Shown here in pieces: positions 1-8,349 of a DNA stretch of 64,000 nt (position 1 is its first letter; each line of letters opens with the position of its first letter). The position numbers and the translations under genes were made by a program. Source of the DNA: Pseudomonas viridiflava (GTDB lineage Bacteria > Pseudomonadota > Gammaproteobacteria > Pseudomonadales > Pseudomonadaceae); the NCBI RefSeq assembly GCF_900589395.1, contig NZ_UUIS01000073.1, positions 1-64,000 of the forward strand, in the 5' to 3' direction. Under the pieces are notes generated by a model, which was not told where the DNA came from, did not search any database, and saw only the letters and a list, made by a program, of their open reading frames with translations.

Positions 1-8
1 ACGCAGCC

Positions 9-34
9 GGTCGCGGGCAAGCGCGCTCCTACAG
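9..34. repeat. REP-like fragment
   Basis: The stretch CGCGGGCAAGCGCGCTCCTA and its flanks resemble the extragenic palindromic (REP) elements of fluorescent pseudomonads, which typically read GCGGGnnAnnCCGCTCCTAC. It lies just downstream of the lysE-family gene, an extragenic position typical of REPs. Only one imperfect copy is seen at the window edge, so the assignment rests on resemblance. Confidence 0.4.
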
Positions 35-60
35 CAGCCATTCAGTCCGTCATCCGCTGC

Positions 61-666
61 TCAACCCATCACCAGCGGGTACAGCGACAGCACCAGCAGC
101 AACGCCATCACGCCGTTGAAGATCCGCAGCCCGCGCGGGTCGCGCAGCACGTTGCGCAGCAGGCTGCCGAAGCCGGCCCAGATGCTGACACCCGGCAGGT
201 TGATCAAGGCAAACACGGCGGCAATCACCAGCACATTGGTGAAGTAGCCCTGCATCGGCGTGTAGGTACTGATCGCGCCGATCGCCATGACCCAGGCCTT
301 GGGGTTGACCCACTGGAACAGCGCGGCCGCCATGAAACTCATCGGTTTGCCCTGGGGCTTGTCATCTTCGTTGGCCGGCCCTGAGGTGGCGATCTTCCAG
401 GCCAGGTACAGCAGGTAGGCGCCGCCGAGATAACGCAGCAGCGTATAGAGCACCGGCCAGGTCTGAAACAGGCTGCCCAGGCCAAAACCGACCGCCAGCA
501 CTAACACCATGAACCCGGTGCTGATGCCCAGCATGTGCGGCAGCGTGCGGCGAAAGCCGAAGTTCACGCCCGAGGCCAGCAGCATCATGTTATTGGGGCC
601 CGGCGTGATGGAGGTCACCAGCGCGAACAGGGCAAAGGCCAGCAGCAGATCAAACGAGAGAGACAT
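61..666 (-). CDS. LysE/RhtB-family amino-acid exporter
   Basis: A 201-residue inner-membrane protein of the LysE/RhtB family, which exports amino acids or their analogues by proton exchange. The N-terminus carries the family motif TPGPNN at about residues 21-26, followed by five or six hydrophobic segments, and the length is typical. The substrate cannot be read from sequence. The gene stands alone, with the stop near the window edge and a short intergenic gap upstream to a lipoprotein gene on the same strand. Family assignment is secure; export of a particular amino acid would be a guess. Confidence 0.88.
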   Translation of the reverse strand: MSLSFDLLLAFALFALVTSITPGPNNMMLLASGVNFGFRRTLPHMLGISTGFMVLVLAVGFGLGSLFQTWPVLYTLLRYLGGAYLLYLAWKIATSGPANEDDKPQGKPMSFMAAALFQWVNPKAWVMAIGAISTYTPMQGYFTNVLVIAAVFALINLPGVSIWAGFGSLLRNVLRDPRGLRIFNGVMALLLVLSLYPLVMG

Positions 667-793
667 GACGACAGTCCAGGGCAGCGGTGAACAAGACGTT
701 CACACTAACCAGCCAGGCTGGACAAACACACGGACAGTTACACGAAAGTTGCGACAGTACAGTTTCAGCCACTTAAGCGGGCCACGGAAACTG

Positions 794-1069
794 TCAGCCC
801 TGGCGATCCTGGCCGATCACACCGGCGTCGACGCTGACTTCGGCACTGCGGTCGAATTCACGCACCTGCTGAATCTGCGGCTCGGCCAGCAACTGCGCCT
901 TGCGGGCATGGTACTCATCGAACGACAGGCCGCGACGGTTGAGGTCTTCCAGCGCCAGCTGGCGGGATTCCTCGGCGCTGAAAGGGCGTTGTTCGACCGC
1001 ATGATGGGTCGAGCAACCGCTGACGACGGCAACGGTGAGCAACAGGGCAAGGGCAGTGATACGGTTCAT
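794..1069 (-). CDS. small predicted lipoprotein
   Basis: A 91-residue protein starting MNRITALALLLTVAVVSGCS: a short positively charged N-terminus, a hydrophobic core and a lipobox ending at Cys18 (VSGC). It is therefore predicted to be processed by signal peptidase II and lipid-anchored. The remainder is charged and mostly helical, with no recognised domain. The start at 1069 is chosen because GGAGGT lies just upstream of this ATG and because it places the signal sequence at the N-terminus; an upstream in-frame start would bury it. Function unknown. Confidence 0.72.
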   Translation of the reverse strand: MNRITALALLLTVAVVSGCSTHHAVEQRPFSAEESRQLALEDLNRRGLSFDEYHARKAQLLAEPQIQQVREFDRSAEVSVDAGVIGQDRQG

Positions 1070-1156
1070 GGCGACCTCCGTGGTCGTTTCGATTCGGGAA
1101 TGAGCAAAGCTTAATCCCGTGCCGTCCCGGCCAAAAATCACCGCCTTTGATAGTCA

Positions 1157-2047
1157 CTATCTGTTCATCGATACCTGCTCGATCAGCACGTCACGCAATG
1201 CCTGGGCGGCCACGGACAGGGGCTGCTCACCCTGGGTCATCAGGCCGATGCGCCGCTCGATGCGCGGCCCCACCAGCGGGATGCAGCGTGCGCCCAGTTC
1301 CTGCATCTGGCCGATGCACAGGGCCGGTACCGCACTGACGCCCAGGCCATGGGCGACCATGCGCCCCACCGTTGCCAACTGATGGCTTTCGAAGGCCACC
1401 GCCAGCCGGCCATGCAGCGGCGCAATGGACTGCTCCAGCAGCAGGCGCACCGCCGAAGGCCGCTGCAAGGCGATAAAATCCTCGCGCAGCAGGTCGCTCC
1501 AGTGGATTTCCTCGTGCCCCGCCAGCGGCGAGTCCGCCGCCACCACCGCCACGAAGCGGTCCAGCCAGAACGGCGTGAAGTGCAGCAGGTGGCCAGGCTC
1601 GGGCTCAAAGCCGATGCCCATTTCAACGCGGCGCTCGCGCACCATCTCCAGCACCTGTTCGTTGATCACGTCATGCACCGCGACGTTGACCCGTGGATAG
1701 CGCTGCCTGAACACCTTGAGCGCTTCGGGCAGGCGGTTGCCGGCAAACGACGGCATGGCCGCCAGCGACACCCGGCCCATCTGCAGCGTGAAGCGCTGGC
1801 GCAGCAGTTCTTCGGTGTTGTCCCAGTCGGCCAGTAGCTGCCGGCCCAGCGGCAGCAGGGTCTCGCCCTCCGGCGTCAGGCTTACGCTGCGGGTGGTGCG
1901 GGTCAATAACTGGCCACCCAGCGACTCCTCAAGATTCTTGATGGTCAGGCTCAGGGCCGGCTGGGACAGGTGCAGGCGCTCGCCGGCCTGGGCGAAACTC
2001 AGGCATTCGGCCACGGCCACGAAGGCACGCAGTTGTTTGACGTTCAT
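1157..2047 (-). CDS. LysR-family transcriptional regulator
   Basis: A 296-residue LysR-type regulator with the N-terminal winged helix-turn-helix (FAQAGERLHLSQPALSLTIK, about residues 18-37) and a periplasmic-binding-like effector domain from about residue 90. It is divergent from the CoA-transferase / atoE genes across a 127-bp A+T-rich gap, the usual arrangement for a LysR protein controlling the neighbouring catabolic operon. The likely effector is acetoacetate or a related short-chain acid, inferred from context only. Confidence 0.88.
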   Translation of the reverse strand: MNVKQLRAFVAVAECLSFAQAGERLHLSQPALSLTIKNLEESLGGQLLTRTTRSVSLTPEGETLLPLGRQLLADWDNTEELLRQRFTLQMGRVSLAAMPSFAGNRLPEALKVFRQRYPRVNVAVHDVINEQVLEMVRERRVEMGIGFEPEPGHLLHFTPFWLDRFVAVVAADSPLAGHEEIHWSDLLREDFIALQRPSAVRLLLEQSIAPLHGRLAVAFESHQLATVGRMVAHGLGVSAVPALCIGQMQELGARCIPLVGPRIERRIGLMTQGEQPLSVAAQALRDVLIEQVSMNR

Positions 2048-2174
2048 TGTTTTGCTTTTCTTATCAAATCATCAGAAAAACAAAATTAACAAATCATTGC
2101 CCAAAGCAGAAGATGGCCAGCATGCGATCGCGCAACGCTCCCAGACAATTACAACGACAACAAGGCGGATCATC
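2048..2174. promoter_or_regulatory. divergent promoter region with inverted repeat
   Basis: This gap separates the LysR gene from the CoA-transferase operon and is much more A+T-rich than its surroundings. It contains an inverted repeat TTTTCT (2056-2061) and AGAAAA (2074-2079) with a 12-bp spacer, close to the LysR gene start, where a LysR protein would bind for autoregulation and divergent activation. The repeat is visible; its role is inferred. Confidence 0.4.
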
Positions 2175-2873
2175 ATGGCCGGACTCGACAAACGAGTAGC
2201 AACCTATGAACAGGCCCTGGCCGGGCTTACCGATGGCATGACCGTGCTGTGCGGCGGCTTTGGCCTGTGCGGCATCCCGGAAAACCTCATTGCGCAGATC
2301 AAGCGCATGGGGACGCGCGACCTGACCGTAGTGTCCAACAACTGTGGCGTCGACGGCTTCGGCCTGGGCATCCTGCTCGAAGACCGGCAGATCCGCAAAA
2401 TGATCTCCTCCTACGTTGGCGAGAATGCCCTGTTCGAGCAGCAACTGCTCAACGGCGAACTGGAAGTGGACCTCACCCCGCAAGGTACCCTGGCCGAGAA
2501 ACTGCGCGCCGGCGGCGCCGGCATCCCGGCGTTCTACACCGCCACCGGCTACGGCACCCCGGTCGCCGAAGGCAAGGAAAGTCGTCAGTTCAAGGGCCGC
2601 AACTACATTCTGGAAGAAGCCATCACTGGCGACTTTGCCCTGGTCAAAGGCTGGAAGGCCGACCACTTCGGCAACGTGATCTATCGTCACACCGCGCAGA
2701 ACTTCAACCCGCTGGTGGCCACCGCCGGGCGCATCACCGTGGTCGAGGTCGAAGAGATCGTCGAACCGGGTGAACTCGACCCTGCACAGATTCACACCCC
2801 TGGCATCTACGTCGATCGGCTGATCCTGGGCACCTTCGAGAAACGCATCGAAAAACGTACCCTCAAGGCCTGA
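2175..2873 (+). CDS. scoA: 3-oxoacid (succinyl-/acetoacetyl-) CoA-transferase, subunit A
   Basis: A 232-residue alpha subunit of a family I CoA-transferase. The enzyme moves CoA from succinyl-CoA (or acetyl-CoA) to a 3-oxoacid such as acetoacetate, making acetoacetyl-CoA for thiolysis. It shows the family signature GGFGLCGIPENLI near residues 27-39 and the conserved NNCGVDGFGLG stretch. The start MAGLDKRV is chosen by family alignment; the frame is open further upstream, but that part lies antisense to the LysR gene. The beta subunit follows after 16 bp and the two are surely co-translated. The ketoacid subunit pair (scoAB type) fits better than AtoDA, but substrate preference is not certain. 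Confidence 0.9.
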   Translation: MAGLDKRVATYEQALAGLTDGMTVLCGGFGLCGIPENLIAQIKRMGTRDLTVVSNNCGVDGFGLGILLEDRQIRKMISSYVGENALFEQQLLNGELEVDLTPQGTLAEKLRAGGAGIPAFYTATGYGTPVAEGKESRQFKGRNYILEEAITGDFALVKGWKADHFGNVIYRHTAQNFNPLVATAGRITVVEVEEIVEPGELDPAQIHTPGIYVDRLILGTFEKRIEKRTLKA

Positions 2874-2889
2874 GCAGGAGCATTCGAGC

Positions 2890-3546
2890 ATGGCACTTTC
2901 ACGCGAACAAATGGCTCAACGAGTCGCCCGTGAACTGAAGGACGGCTACTACGTCAACCTGGGCATCGGCATTCCGACCCTGGTGGCCAACTATGTCCCC
3001 GACGGCATCGACGTGATGCTGCAATCGGAAAACGGCCTGCTGGGCATGGGTGAATTTCCCACCGAGCAGACCCTCGACGCCGACATGATCAACGCTGGCA
3101 AACAGACCGTCACCGCCCGCACCGGCGCCTCGATCTTCAACTCCGCCGACTCCTTCGCCATGATCCGTGGCGGGCATGTCGACCTGACGGTGCTGGGCGC
3201 CTTCGAAGTGGACGTCAGCGGCAACATCGCCTCGTGGATGATCCCCGGCAAACTGATCAAGGGCATGGGCGGTGCGATGGACCTGGTGGCCGGCGCCGAC
3301 AACATCATCGTCACCATGACCCACGCCTCCAAGGACGGCGAATCCAAGCTGCTGCCACAGTGCAGCCTGCCGTTGACCGGCGCCGGCTGCATCCGCCGGG
3401 TGCTCACCGACCTGGCCTGGCTGGAGATCGAAGACGGCGCCTTCATCCTGCGCGAACGGGCACCGGGGGTCAGCATCGAGGAGATCGTTGCCAAGACCGC
3501 CGGCAAGCTGATCGTGCCGGACGATGTGATCGAAATGCAGTTCTGA
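2890..3546 (+). CDS. scoB: 3-oxoacid CoA-transferase, subunit B
   Basis: A 218-residue beta subunit of the same heteromeric CoA-transferase. It has the GIGIPTL motif at residues 25-31 and the catalytic glutamate in SENGLLG (Glu47), which forms the covalent glutamyl-CoA intermediate in this family. The full length matches the bacterial subunit. GAGCAGGAG lies just upstream as part of the subunit A stop region and serves as ribosome binding site. A rho-independent terminator follows the gene, ahead of the permease gene. Confidence 0.9.
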   Translation: MALSREQMAQRVARELKDGYYVNLGIGIPTLVANYVPDGIDVMLQSENGLLGMGEFPTEQTLDADMINAGKQTVTARTGASIFNSADSFAMIRGGHVDLTVLGAFEVDVSGNIASWMIPGKLIKGMGGAMDLVAGADNIIVTMTHASKDGESKLLPQCSLPLTGAGCIRRVLTDLAWLEIEDGAFILRERAPGVSIEEIVAKTAGKLIVPDDVIEMQF

Positions 3547-3561
3547 CTTTTGATGCTTCAG

Positions 3562-3588
3562 GACCCCTGCACTGTCAGGGGTCTTTTT
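3562..3588 (+). terminator. rho-independent terminator after scoB
   Basis: An 8-bp perfect stem GACCCCTG / CAGGGGTC (3562-3569 and 3576-3583) with a 6-nt loop is followed by five T residues. It sits between scoB and the downstream permease gene, so it may attenuate rather than abolish read-through into atoE. Confidence 0.8.
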
Positions 3589-3620
3589 CGTATTGACTAA
3601 AAATAATAACGAGGTTTCTC

Positions 3621-5039
3621 ATGTCTGCTCCTATCCAGGAAAGCCGCTCCGCCCGCTTTGCCTTGCGCTGCTCGGCCTGGGCTGAACGCTGGTTCCCCGA
3701 TGCCTGGGTGTTCGCCGCCCTGGCCGTCTTGATCGTGACCCTCGCAACCCTGGCCATGGGCGCCAAGCCGGCCGCGGCTGCCAAGGCCTTTGGCGATGGC
3801 TTCTGGAGCCTGATCCCCTTCACCCTGCAAATGGCCTTCGTGGTCATCAGCGGCTATGTGGTCGCCAGCTCGCCGCCGGCGGTGCGGCTGATTGATCGCC
3901 TGGCGCGTATCCCGAAAAACGGGCGCAGTGCCGTGGCCTGGGTCGCCCTGATCTCGATGGTCGCCTCGTTGCTGAACTGGGGCCTGTCGCTGGTGTTCGG
4001 CGGCCTGCTGGTGCGCGCCCTGGCACGCCGCACTGACCTGAAAATGGACTATCGCGCCGCAGGCGCTGCGGCCTATCTGGGCCTGGGCGCGGTCTGGGCG
4101 CTGGGCATTTCATCGTCGGCGGCACAATTGCAGGCCAACCCGGCCAGCCTGCCACCGTCGATCCTGTCGATCACCGGCGTGATCCCGTTTACCGAAACCA
4201 TTTTTCTCTGGCAGTCCGGGGTCATCCTGCTGGCGCTGGTGGTGATCTCGATCATCGTCGCCTACGCCACCGCCCCCGGCCCCAACAGTGCCCGTGAAGC
4301 CAAGGACTGCGGCGTCGATCCGGCCTTCAACCTGCCCCCCTTGGCACCGCGCACGCGTCCGGGTGAATGGCTGGAATACAGCCCGATCCTGATCCTGGCG
4401 ATGGTCGCGCTGGGCGTGGGCTGGCTGATCAACGAATTCAGCAGCAAGCCGGTGATCACCGCGATATCGGGACTCAACACCTATAACTTTCTGTTCATCA
4501 TGCTCGGTGCCCTGCTGCACTGGCGCCCGCGCAGTTTCCTGGATGCGGTGGCCCGCGCCGTGCCGACCACCACCGGGGTGCTGATCCAGTTCCCACTGTA
4601 TGGCTCGATCGCCGCCTTGATGACCACGGTCAAGGGCAGTGACGCGCAGACGCTGGCGCACCATATTTCCCTGTTCTTCACCAGCATCGCCACCCACGAC
4701 ACCTATGCATTGCTGATGGGCGTGTACTCGGCGGTGCTGGGCTTCTTCATCCCCTCCGGTGGCGGCAAGTGGATCATCGAAGCGCCTTATGTGATGCAAG
4801 TGGCCAACGAACTCCAATACCACCTGGGCTGGGCGGTGCAGATCTACAACGCCGCCGAGGCCTTGCCGAACCTGATCAACCCCTTCTACATGCTGCCGCT
4901 GCTGGGCGTACTGGGCCTGAAGGCGCGTGACCTGATCGGCTTCTCGTTCGTGCAGTTGCTGGTGCATGCGCCCATCGTGCTGTTCCTGCTCTGGGCGCTG
5001 GGCACGACCCTGACCTACATCCCCCCGGTCATGCCATAA
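3621..5039 (+). CDS. atoE: short-chain fatty acid transporter (AtoE family)
   Basis: A 472-residue, very hydrophobic inner-membrane protein with roughly a dozen predicted transmembrane helices, matching the AtoE / TIGR00366 short-chain fatty acid permeases in length and in motifs such as FIPSGGGKW near residue 380. With the preceding CoA-transferase it forms an acetoacetate (or butyrate-type) uptake and activation unit. GAGG lies about 7 nt ahead of the ATG. A terminator precedes the gene, so expression may be lower than that of scoAB. Substrate assignment is by family and context. Confidence 0.9.
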   Translation: MSAPIQESRSARFALRCSAWAERWFPDAWVFAALAVLIVTLATLAMGAKPAAAAKAFGDGFWSLIPFTLQMAFVVISGYVVASSPPAVRLIDRLARIPKNGRSAVAWVALISMVASLLNWGLSLVFGGLLVRALARRTDLKMDYRAAGAAAYLGLGAVWALGISSSAAQLQANPASLPPSILSITGVIPFTETIFLWQSGVILLALVVISIIVAYATAPGPNSAREAKDCGVDPAFNLPPLAPRTRPGEWLEYSPILILAMVALGVGWLINEFSSKPVITAISGLNTYNFLFIMLGALLHWRPRSFLDAVARAVPTTTGVLIQFPLYGSIAALMTTVKGSDAQTLAHHISLFFTSIATHDTYALLMGVYSAVLGFFIPSGGGKWIIEAPYVMQVANELQYHLGWAVQIYNAAEALPNLINPFYMLPLLGVLGLKARDLIGFSFVQLLVHAPIVLFLLWALGTTLTYIPPVMP

Positions 5040-5047
5040 GGGGTCTT

Positions 5048-5091
5048 GCGACCGTGGAATGTCAGGCGTTTGACTGACACCCCACGGTCGC
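5048..5091. terminator. long hairpin between convergent genes
   Basis: Perfect arms GCGACCGTGG (5048-5057) and CCACGGTCGC (5082-5091) enclose a second stem TGTCAG / CTGACA (5060-5065 and 5074-5079). The element sits between the atoE stop and the 3' end of the convergent minus-strand gene and overlaps the last codons of the latter. No T-tract follows on either strand, so it is at best a bidirectional stop or transcript-stabilising hairpin. Confidence 0.5.
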
Positions 5092-5805
5092 GCTGACGTC
5101 AGTCTGGCCACTGGCGAGCAGCGCGCCGCGCACAAAGCCGCTGGCCAGTTGGCGCTCGATGAAGTCACGCACATACGCCGCGCCGGCCTCGCGCCCGCGC
5201 GGCACCGCCATGGCCTGGCGGATTGCGGTAAAGGCGCCGTCCAGCACCCGGTAGCGCGGGTCGCTGGCCGCCACCTGTTCCAGCGGCTGGCGCACCCCGG
5301 CAGCCGCCTCCAGGCCCTGCGCGATAAACAGCTCCACCGCCCCGGCCGAGGTCTCGGCCCGCTCCAGGCTGGCGTGCTGCAAGGTGCGGCTCAGGTACAG
5401 GTCATAGGCGGCGCCCTGCCCCACGGCCAGGCGCAACCCCGGCTGATCCAGCTCTTCGACGCGCTGGTACGGTGCTTGGGCATTCACCAGGTAAGTGCCT
5501 TCGATCAGCACATAGGGTTCGCTGAAATCGATCTGCGCCGCCCGTACCGGTTCGATGGCCAGAAACGCCAGGTTCCAGGCACCCTGCTCCAGCGCGGAGA
5601 ATACCTTGCCGGCCGCCTCAAAGGTCTGCATGCGCAGGCTCACGCCCAGCTCAAGGGCCAGCGCCTTGGCCAAGGCCACCGAAACCCCCTGCAGCGTGCC
5701 CTCGGCGGTCTGTTGGGCCAGCACCGGGTTACCCAGATTGATGGCTGCACGCAGCACACCCTCGGGGGCCAGGTCAGCCAGTACGGCAGGGGTGACAGTG
5801 TTCAT
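5062..5805 (-). CDS. substrate-binding-fold protein (SBP_bac_3 type) without signal peptide
   Basis: A 247-residue protein resembling extracellular solute-binding proteins of the family 3 type: GVLRAAINLGNPVLA near the N-terminus, GVSVALAKALALELG, and the hinge-type phrase DFSEPYVLIEGTYLV. Unlike secreted members it begins directly with the mature-type sequence, with no hydrophobic leader, although AGGAG is correctly placed ahead of this ATG. It is therefore predicted to be cytoplasmic and may act as a sensor, an enzyme or a relic. It follows the MFS permease in a minus-strand set with lactonase and aconitase; no ABC permease or ATPase is adjacent. Confidence 0.72.
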   Translation of the reverse strand: MNTVTPAVLADLAPEGVLRAAINLGNPVLAQQTAEGTLQGVSVALAKALALELGVSLRMQTFEAAGKVFSALEQGAWNLAFLAIEPVRAAQIDFSEPYVLIEGTYLVNAQAPYQRVEELDQPGLRLAVGQGAAYDLYLSRTLQHASLERAETSAGAVELFIAQGLEAAAGVRQPLEQVAASDPRYRVLDGAFTAIRQAMAVPRGREAGAAYVRDFIERQLASGFVRGALLASGQTDVSATVGCQSNA

Positions 5806-5878
5806 CGGGTGCTCCTGAGACTTGATCGAAAGGGTCGGGGTCGTAGACGGTACAGCAAACGGTCAGGCAATTCCCGGG

Positions 5879-7204
5879 TCATGACGGCACGTGGGCATCG
5901 GCCTGGGTCGGCCCTTCGGGCGCCTTGTTGGTGACGCGCATCAAGGCCGTCATCAGGAACGCGGCTAGCAGCAAGGCGCTGAGAAACAACAGCCCGGTGG
6001 CGGCGCTCTGGCTGTTGCCCTTGACCACGCCAATCAGCGACGGCCCGACGAAGCCGCCCAGGTTGCCGATGGAGTTGATCACCGCAATCGACACCGCTGC
6101 CGTGGCCCGGTCGAGAAACAGCGTTGGCAACGCCCAGAACGGTGACTTGAAGCTGTACAGGCCCGACAGCGCCACGGCGATCATGGCCATGGCCAGCAAC
6201 GGATTGCCCGACAGGCCGGCACCGATCAGCCCGATGGCAGCGACCAGCAAGGGAATGGCCGAGTGCAATTTGCGCTCGTTGCGCCGGTCCGAGCTGCGCG
6301 ACCAGAGGATCATGGCCGCCGTCGCCACGATGTACGGCACCATCGCAATCAGGCCGATCTGCGTGTGGGTCAGTTCGCTGGAAAAGCCCTTGATGATCTG
6401 CGGCATCCAGTAGCCGACGCCCAGGCTGCCGCACTGATACACGAAATAGATAAACGACAGGTACAGCACCTTGGGATGGGTCATGGTCTTGAGCACGCCC
6501 AGGCGCTTGACGTGTTTACGGCTCTGGCGGTCGCGTTCAAGCTCGGCCAGCAGCCAGGCCTTCTCATCAGGCGTCAGCCACCTGGCCTGTTCAGGCGTGT
6601 CGGTCAGGTAGAAGTAGCACATCACGCCCAGGAACACCGCCGGGATGCCTTCGAGAAACAGCATCCAGCGCCAGCCACTCCAGTCGAACCAGCTGACGTT
6701 GTCCATGATCCAGGTGCTCAGCGGTGCGCCGATGATGTAGCTGACCGGAATCGCAGCGGTAAACAGCGCCACCGTGGTGGCCAGTTCTCTGGCGCGGAAC
6801 CAGAAGGTCAGGTAGACGATGATGCCCGGAAAGAAACCGGCTTCGGCCACCCCGAGCAGAAAGCGCAACACATAAAGCTGATTGGCGGTCTGGGCGAATG
6901 CGGTCAGCGCCGCGATACAGCCCCAGGTCACCAGGATGCGGGCGATCCACACCCGGGCACCAAAGCGGTTGAGCATGACATTGCTGGGCACTTCGAACAG
7001 AAAATAACCAATGAAGAAGATCCCGGAAATGAAGCCGAAGGCCTCGCTGCCCAGCGCCAGCTCCTTGTTCATTTCCAGTGCGGCATAGCCGATATTGGCC
7101 CGGTCCAGGTAAGAGACGATGTACAGCAGGAACACGAACGGAATGATCCGCCAAGTGATCTTGCGCACGATCGCCTGTTCATCAAGCGTCTTATTGTTGT
7201 TCAT
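5879..7204 (-). CDS. MFS transporter, anion:cation symporter (ACS) family
   Basis: A 441-residue major facilitator with about twelve transmembrane segments. The N-terminus reads IVSYLDRANIGYAALEMN, typical of the ACS family (phthalate, hexuronate, tartrate and hydroxyphenylacetate permeases), and helix 4 carries GVAEAGFFPG. These carriers import organic anions with protons. It lies 53 bp downstream of the lactonase gene and 73 bp upstream of the binding-fold gene, so it is probably the uptake step of this catabolic set. The carboxylate it carries cannot be read from sequence. Confidence 0.88.
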   Translation of the reverse strand: MNNNKTLDEQAIVRKITWRIIPFVFLLYIVSYLDRANIGYAALEMNKELALGSEAFGFISGIFFIGYFLFEVPSNVMLNRFGARVWIARILVTWGCIAALTAFAQTANQLYVLRFLLGVAEAGFFPGIIVYLTFWFRARELATTVALFTAAIPVSYIIGAPLSTWIMDNVSWFDWSGWRWMLFLEGIPAVFLGVMCYFYLTDTPEQARWLTPDEKAWLLAELERDRQSRKHVKRLGVLKTMTHPKVLYLSFIYFVYQCGSLGVGYWMPQIIKGFSSELTHTQIGLIAMVPYIVATAAMILWSRSSDRRNERKLHSAIPLLVAAIGLIGAGLSGNPLLAMAMIAVALSGLYSFKSPFWALPTLFLDRATAAVSIAVINSIGNLGGFVGPSLIGVVKGNSQSAATGLLFLSALLLAAFLMTALMRVTNKAPEGPTQADAHVPS

Positions 7205-7257
7205 GACGGCCTCACACGGAGCGAGCCGGTGGCCGCTCCTGTTTTACAAGAGATGAA

Positions 7258-8310
7258 TCAGGACGAAAACACCAGGCACACCGGGCTGCCGGTCGTGATC
7301 GAGAACCCGGTGGGCTGGACGCTGCCGTGTTCTCGATCAACCGCCATCGACACGATGCTGTCGCTGTCCTCGTTGAGCACGAAGACAAACCGCTGGTTGG
7401 GCGTCAGGGCGAAGAAGCGCGGGGTGCGGCCTTCGCTCGGGGCGAACTGCACCGGTTCCAGCAGGCCGCTGGCCGGATCGATGGCAAACACCGCCAGGCT
7501 GTCCAGGCCACGATTGGAGGCGTACAAGAACCGCCCGCTGCGGTCGACTTCGATTTCCGAAGCCCGGCTGTTACCGGTGTAGCTCGACGGCAACGACGGC
7601 AGCACCTGCAAAGGATGAAGCGCGCCATCCTGCGAATCGAAGCGGTAAGTCGTGACCGTCGAGTCCAGTTCGTTGACCGCATAGGCAAAGCCGCCATGCG
7701 GGTGCAACGCCAGGTGCCGGGGGCCGGCGCCTTCGCGGGTTACCACGAAAGGTTGCGGGGCAGGAACCAGCCGGCCGTCCTCGAAGCAAAAGCTGAAGAT
7801 GCGATCCAGGCCCTTGTCCGGCACCAGCACGAAACGACCGCGGGTATCGAACAGGTTGAAGTGCGGCTTGGCGAATGGCTGCTCGACACGGTGCGGCCCG
7901 ACCGGACCTTGCAGTTGCACCAACTGCCTGACCTGGCCCAGCGCGCCATCGGCCTCGACATCGAGCACCGCCAGCGAGCCGCTGATGTGGTTGGACACCA
8001 CCATGAATCGCTCGGTCGGGTCCAGCGCCAGGTGCACCGGGTTCTGGCCTTCGCAGCACTGGCGATTGATGAAGCTCAACTGGCCGCTGGCCTTGTCGAC
8101 CGCAAAGGCGCTGACATGGCTGTCGTCACCGTGCACGGTGTAAAGCCGATCGCCCTGGCGGTTGAGCGCCAGGAACGAGGGGTTGAGCAGATCGCCCAGC
8201 ACCTGCACTCGCGTCAGCCGCCCTGCGTCCTGATCCACGGCATAGACACTGATACCCTCGCCACGCGCGTTGCGTGCACGGGTGGTCCGCGACCCGACAT
8301 AAGCGTACAT
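7258..8310 (-). CDS. lactonase-family seven-bladed beta-propeller protein
   Basis: A 350-residue protein of the 6-phosphogluconolactonase (Pgl) / carboxymuconate-lactonizing beta-propeller family. It starts MYAYVGSRTTRARN and contains repeated blade motifs such as RFLYASNRGLDSLAVF and HGGFAYAVNELDSTV. The start at 8310 is chosen over an upstream one because AGGAGA lies 6-7 nt ahead of it and the family N-terminus begins here. No signal peptide. It follows the aconitase gene after 39 bp. Next to an organic-acid permease and an aconitase homologue it more likely opens or forms a lactone of a carboxylic acid than serves the pentose phosphate pathway; this is inference. Confidence 0.82.
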   Translation of the reverse strand: MYAYVGSRTTRARNARGEGISVYAVDQDAGRLTRVQVLGDLLNPSFLALNRQGDRLYTVHGDDSHVSAFAVDKASGQLSFINRQCCEGQNPVHLALDPTERFMVVSNHISGSLAVLDVEADGALGQVRQLVQLQGPVGPHRVEQPFAKPHFNLFDTRGRFVLVPDKGLDRIFSFCFEDGRLVPAPQPFVVTREGAGPRHLALHPHGGFAYAVNELDSTVTTYRFDSQDGALHPLQVLPSLPSSYTGNSRASEIEVDRSGRFLYASNRGLDSLAVFAIDPASGLLEPVQFAPSEGRTPRFFALTPNQRFVFVLNEDSDSIVSMAVDREHGSVQPTGFSITTGSPVCLVFSS

Positions 8311-8349
8311 AGAGGTTCTCCTGAAAACAGTCATGAAGGAGGGTCGCTG

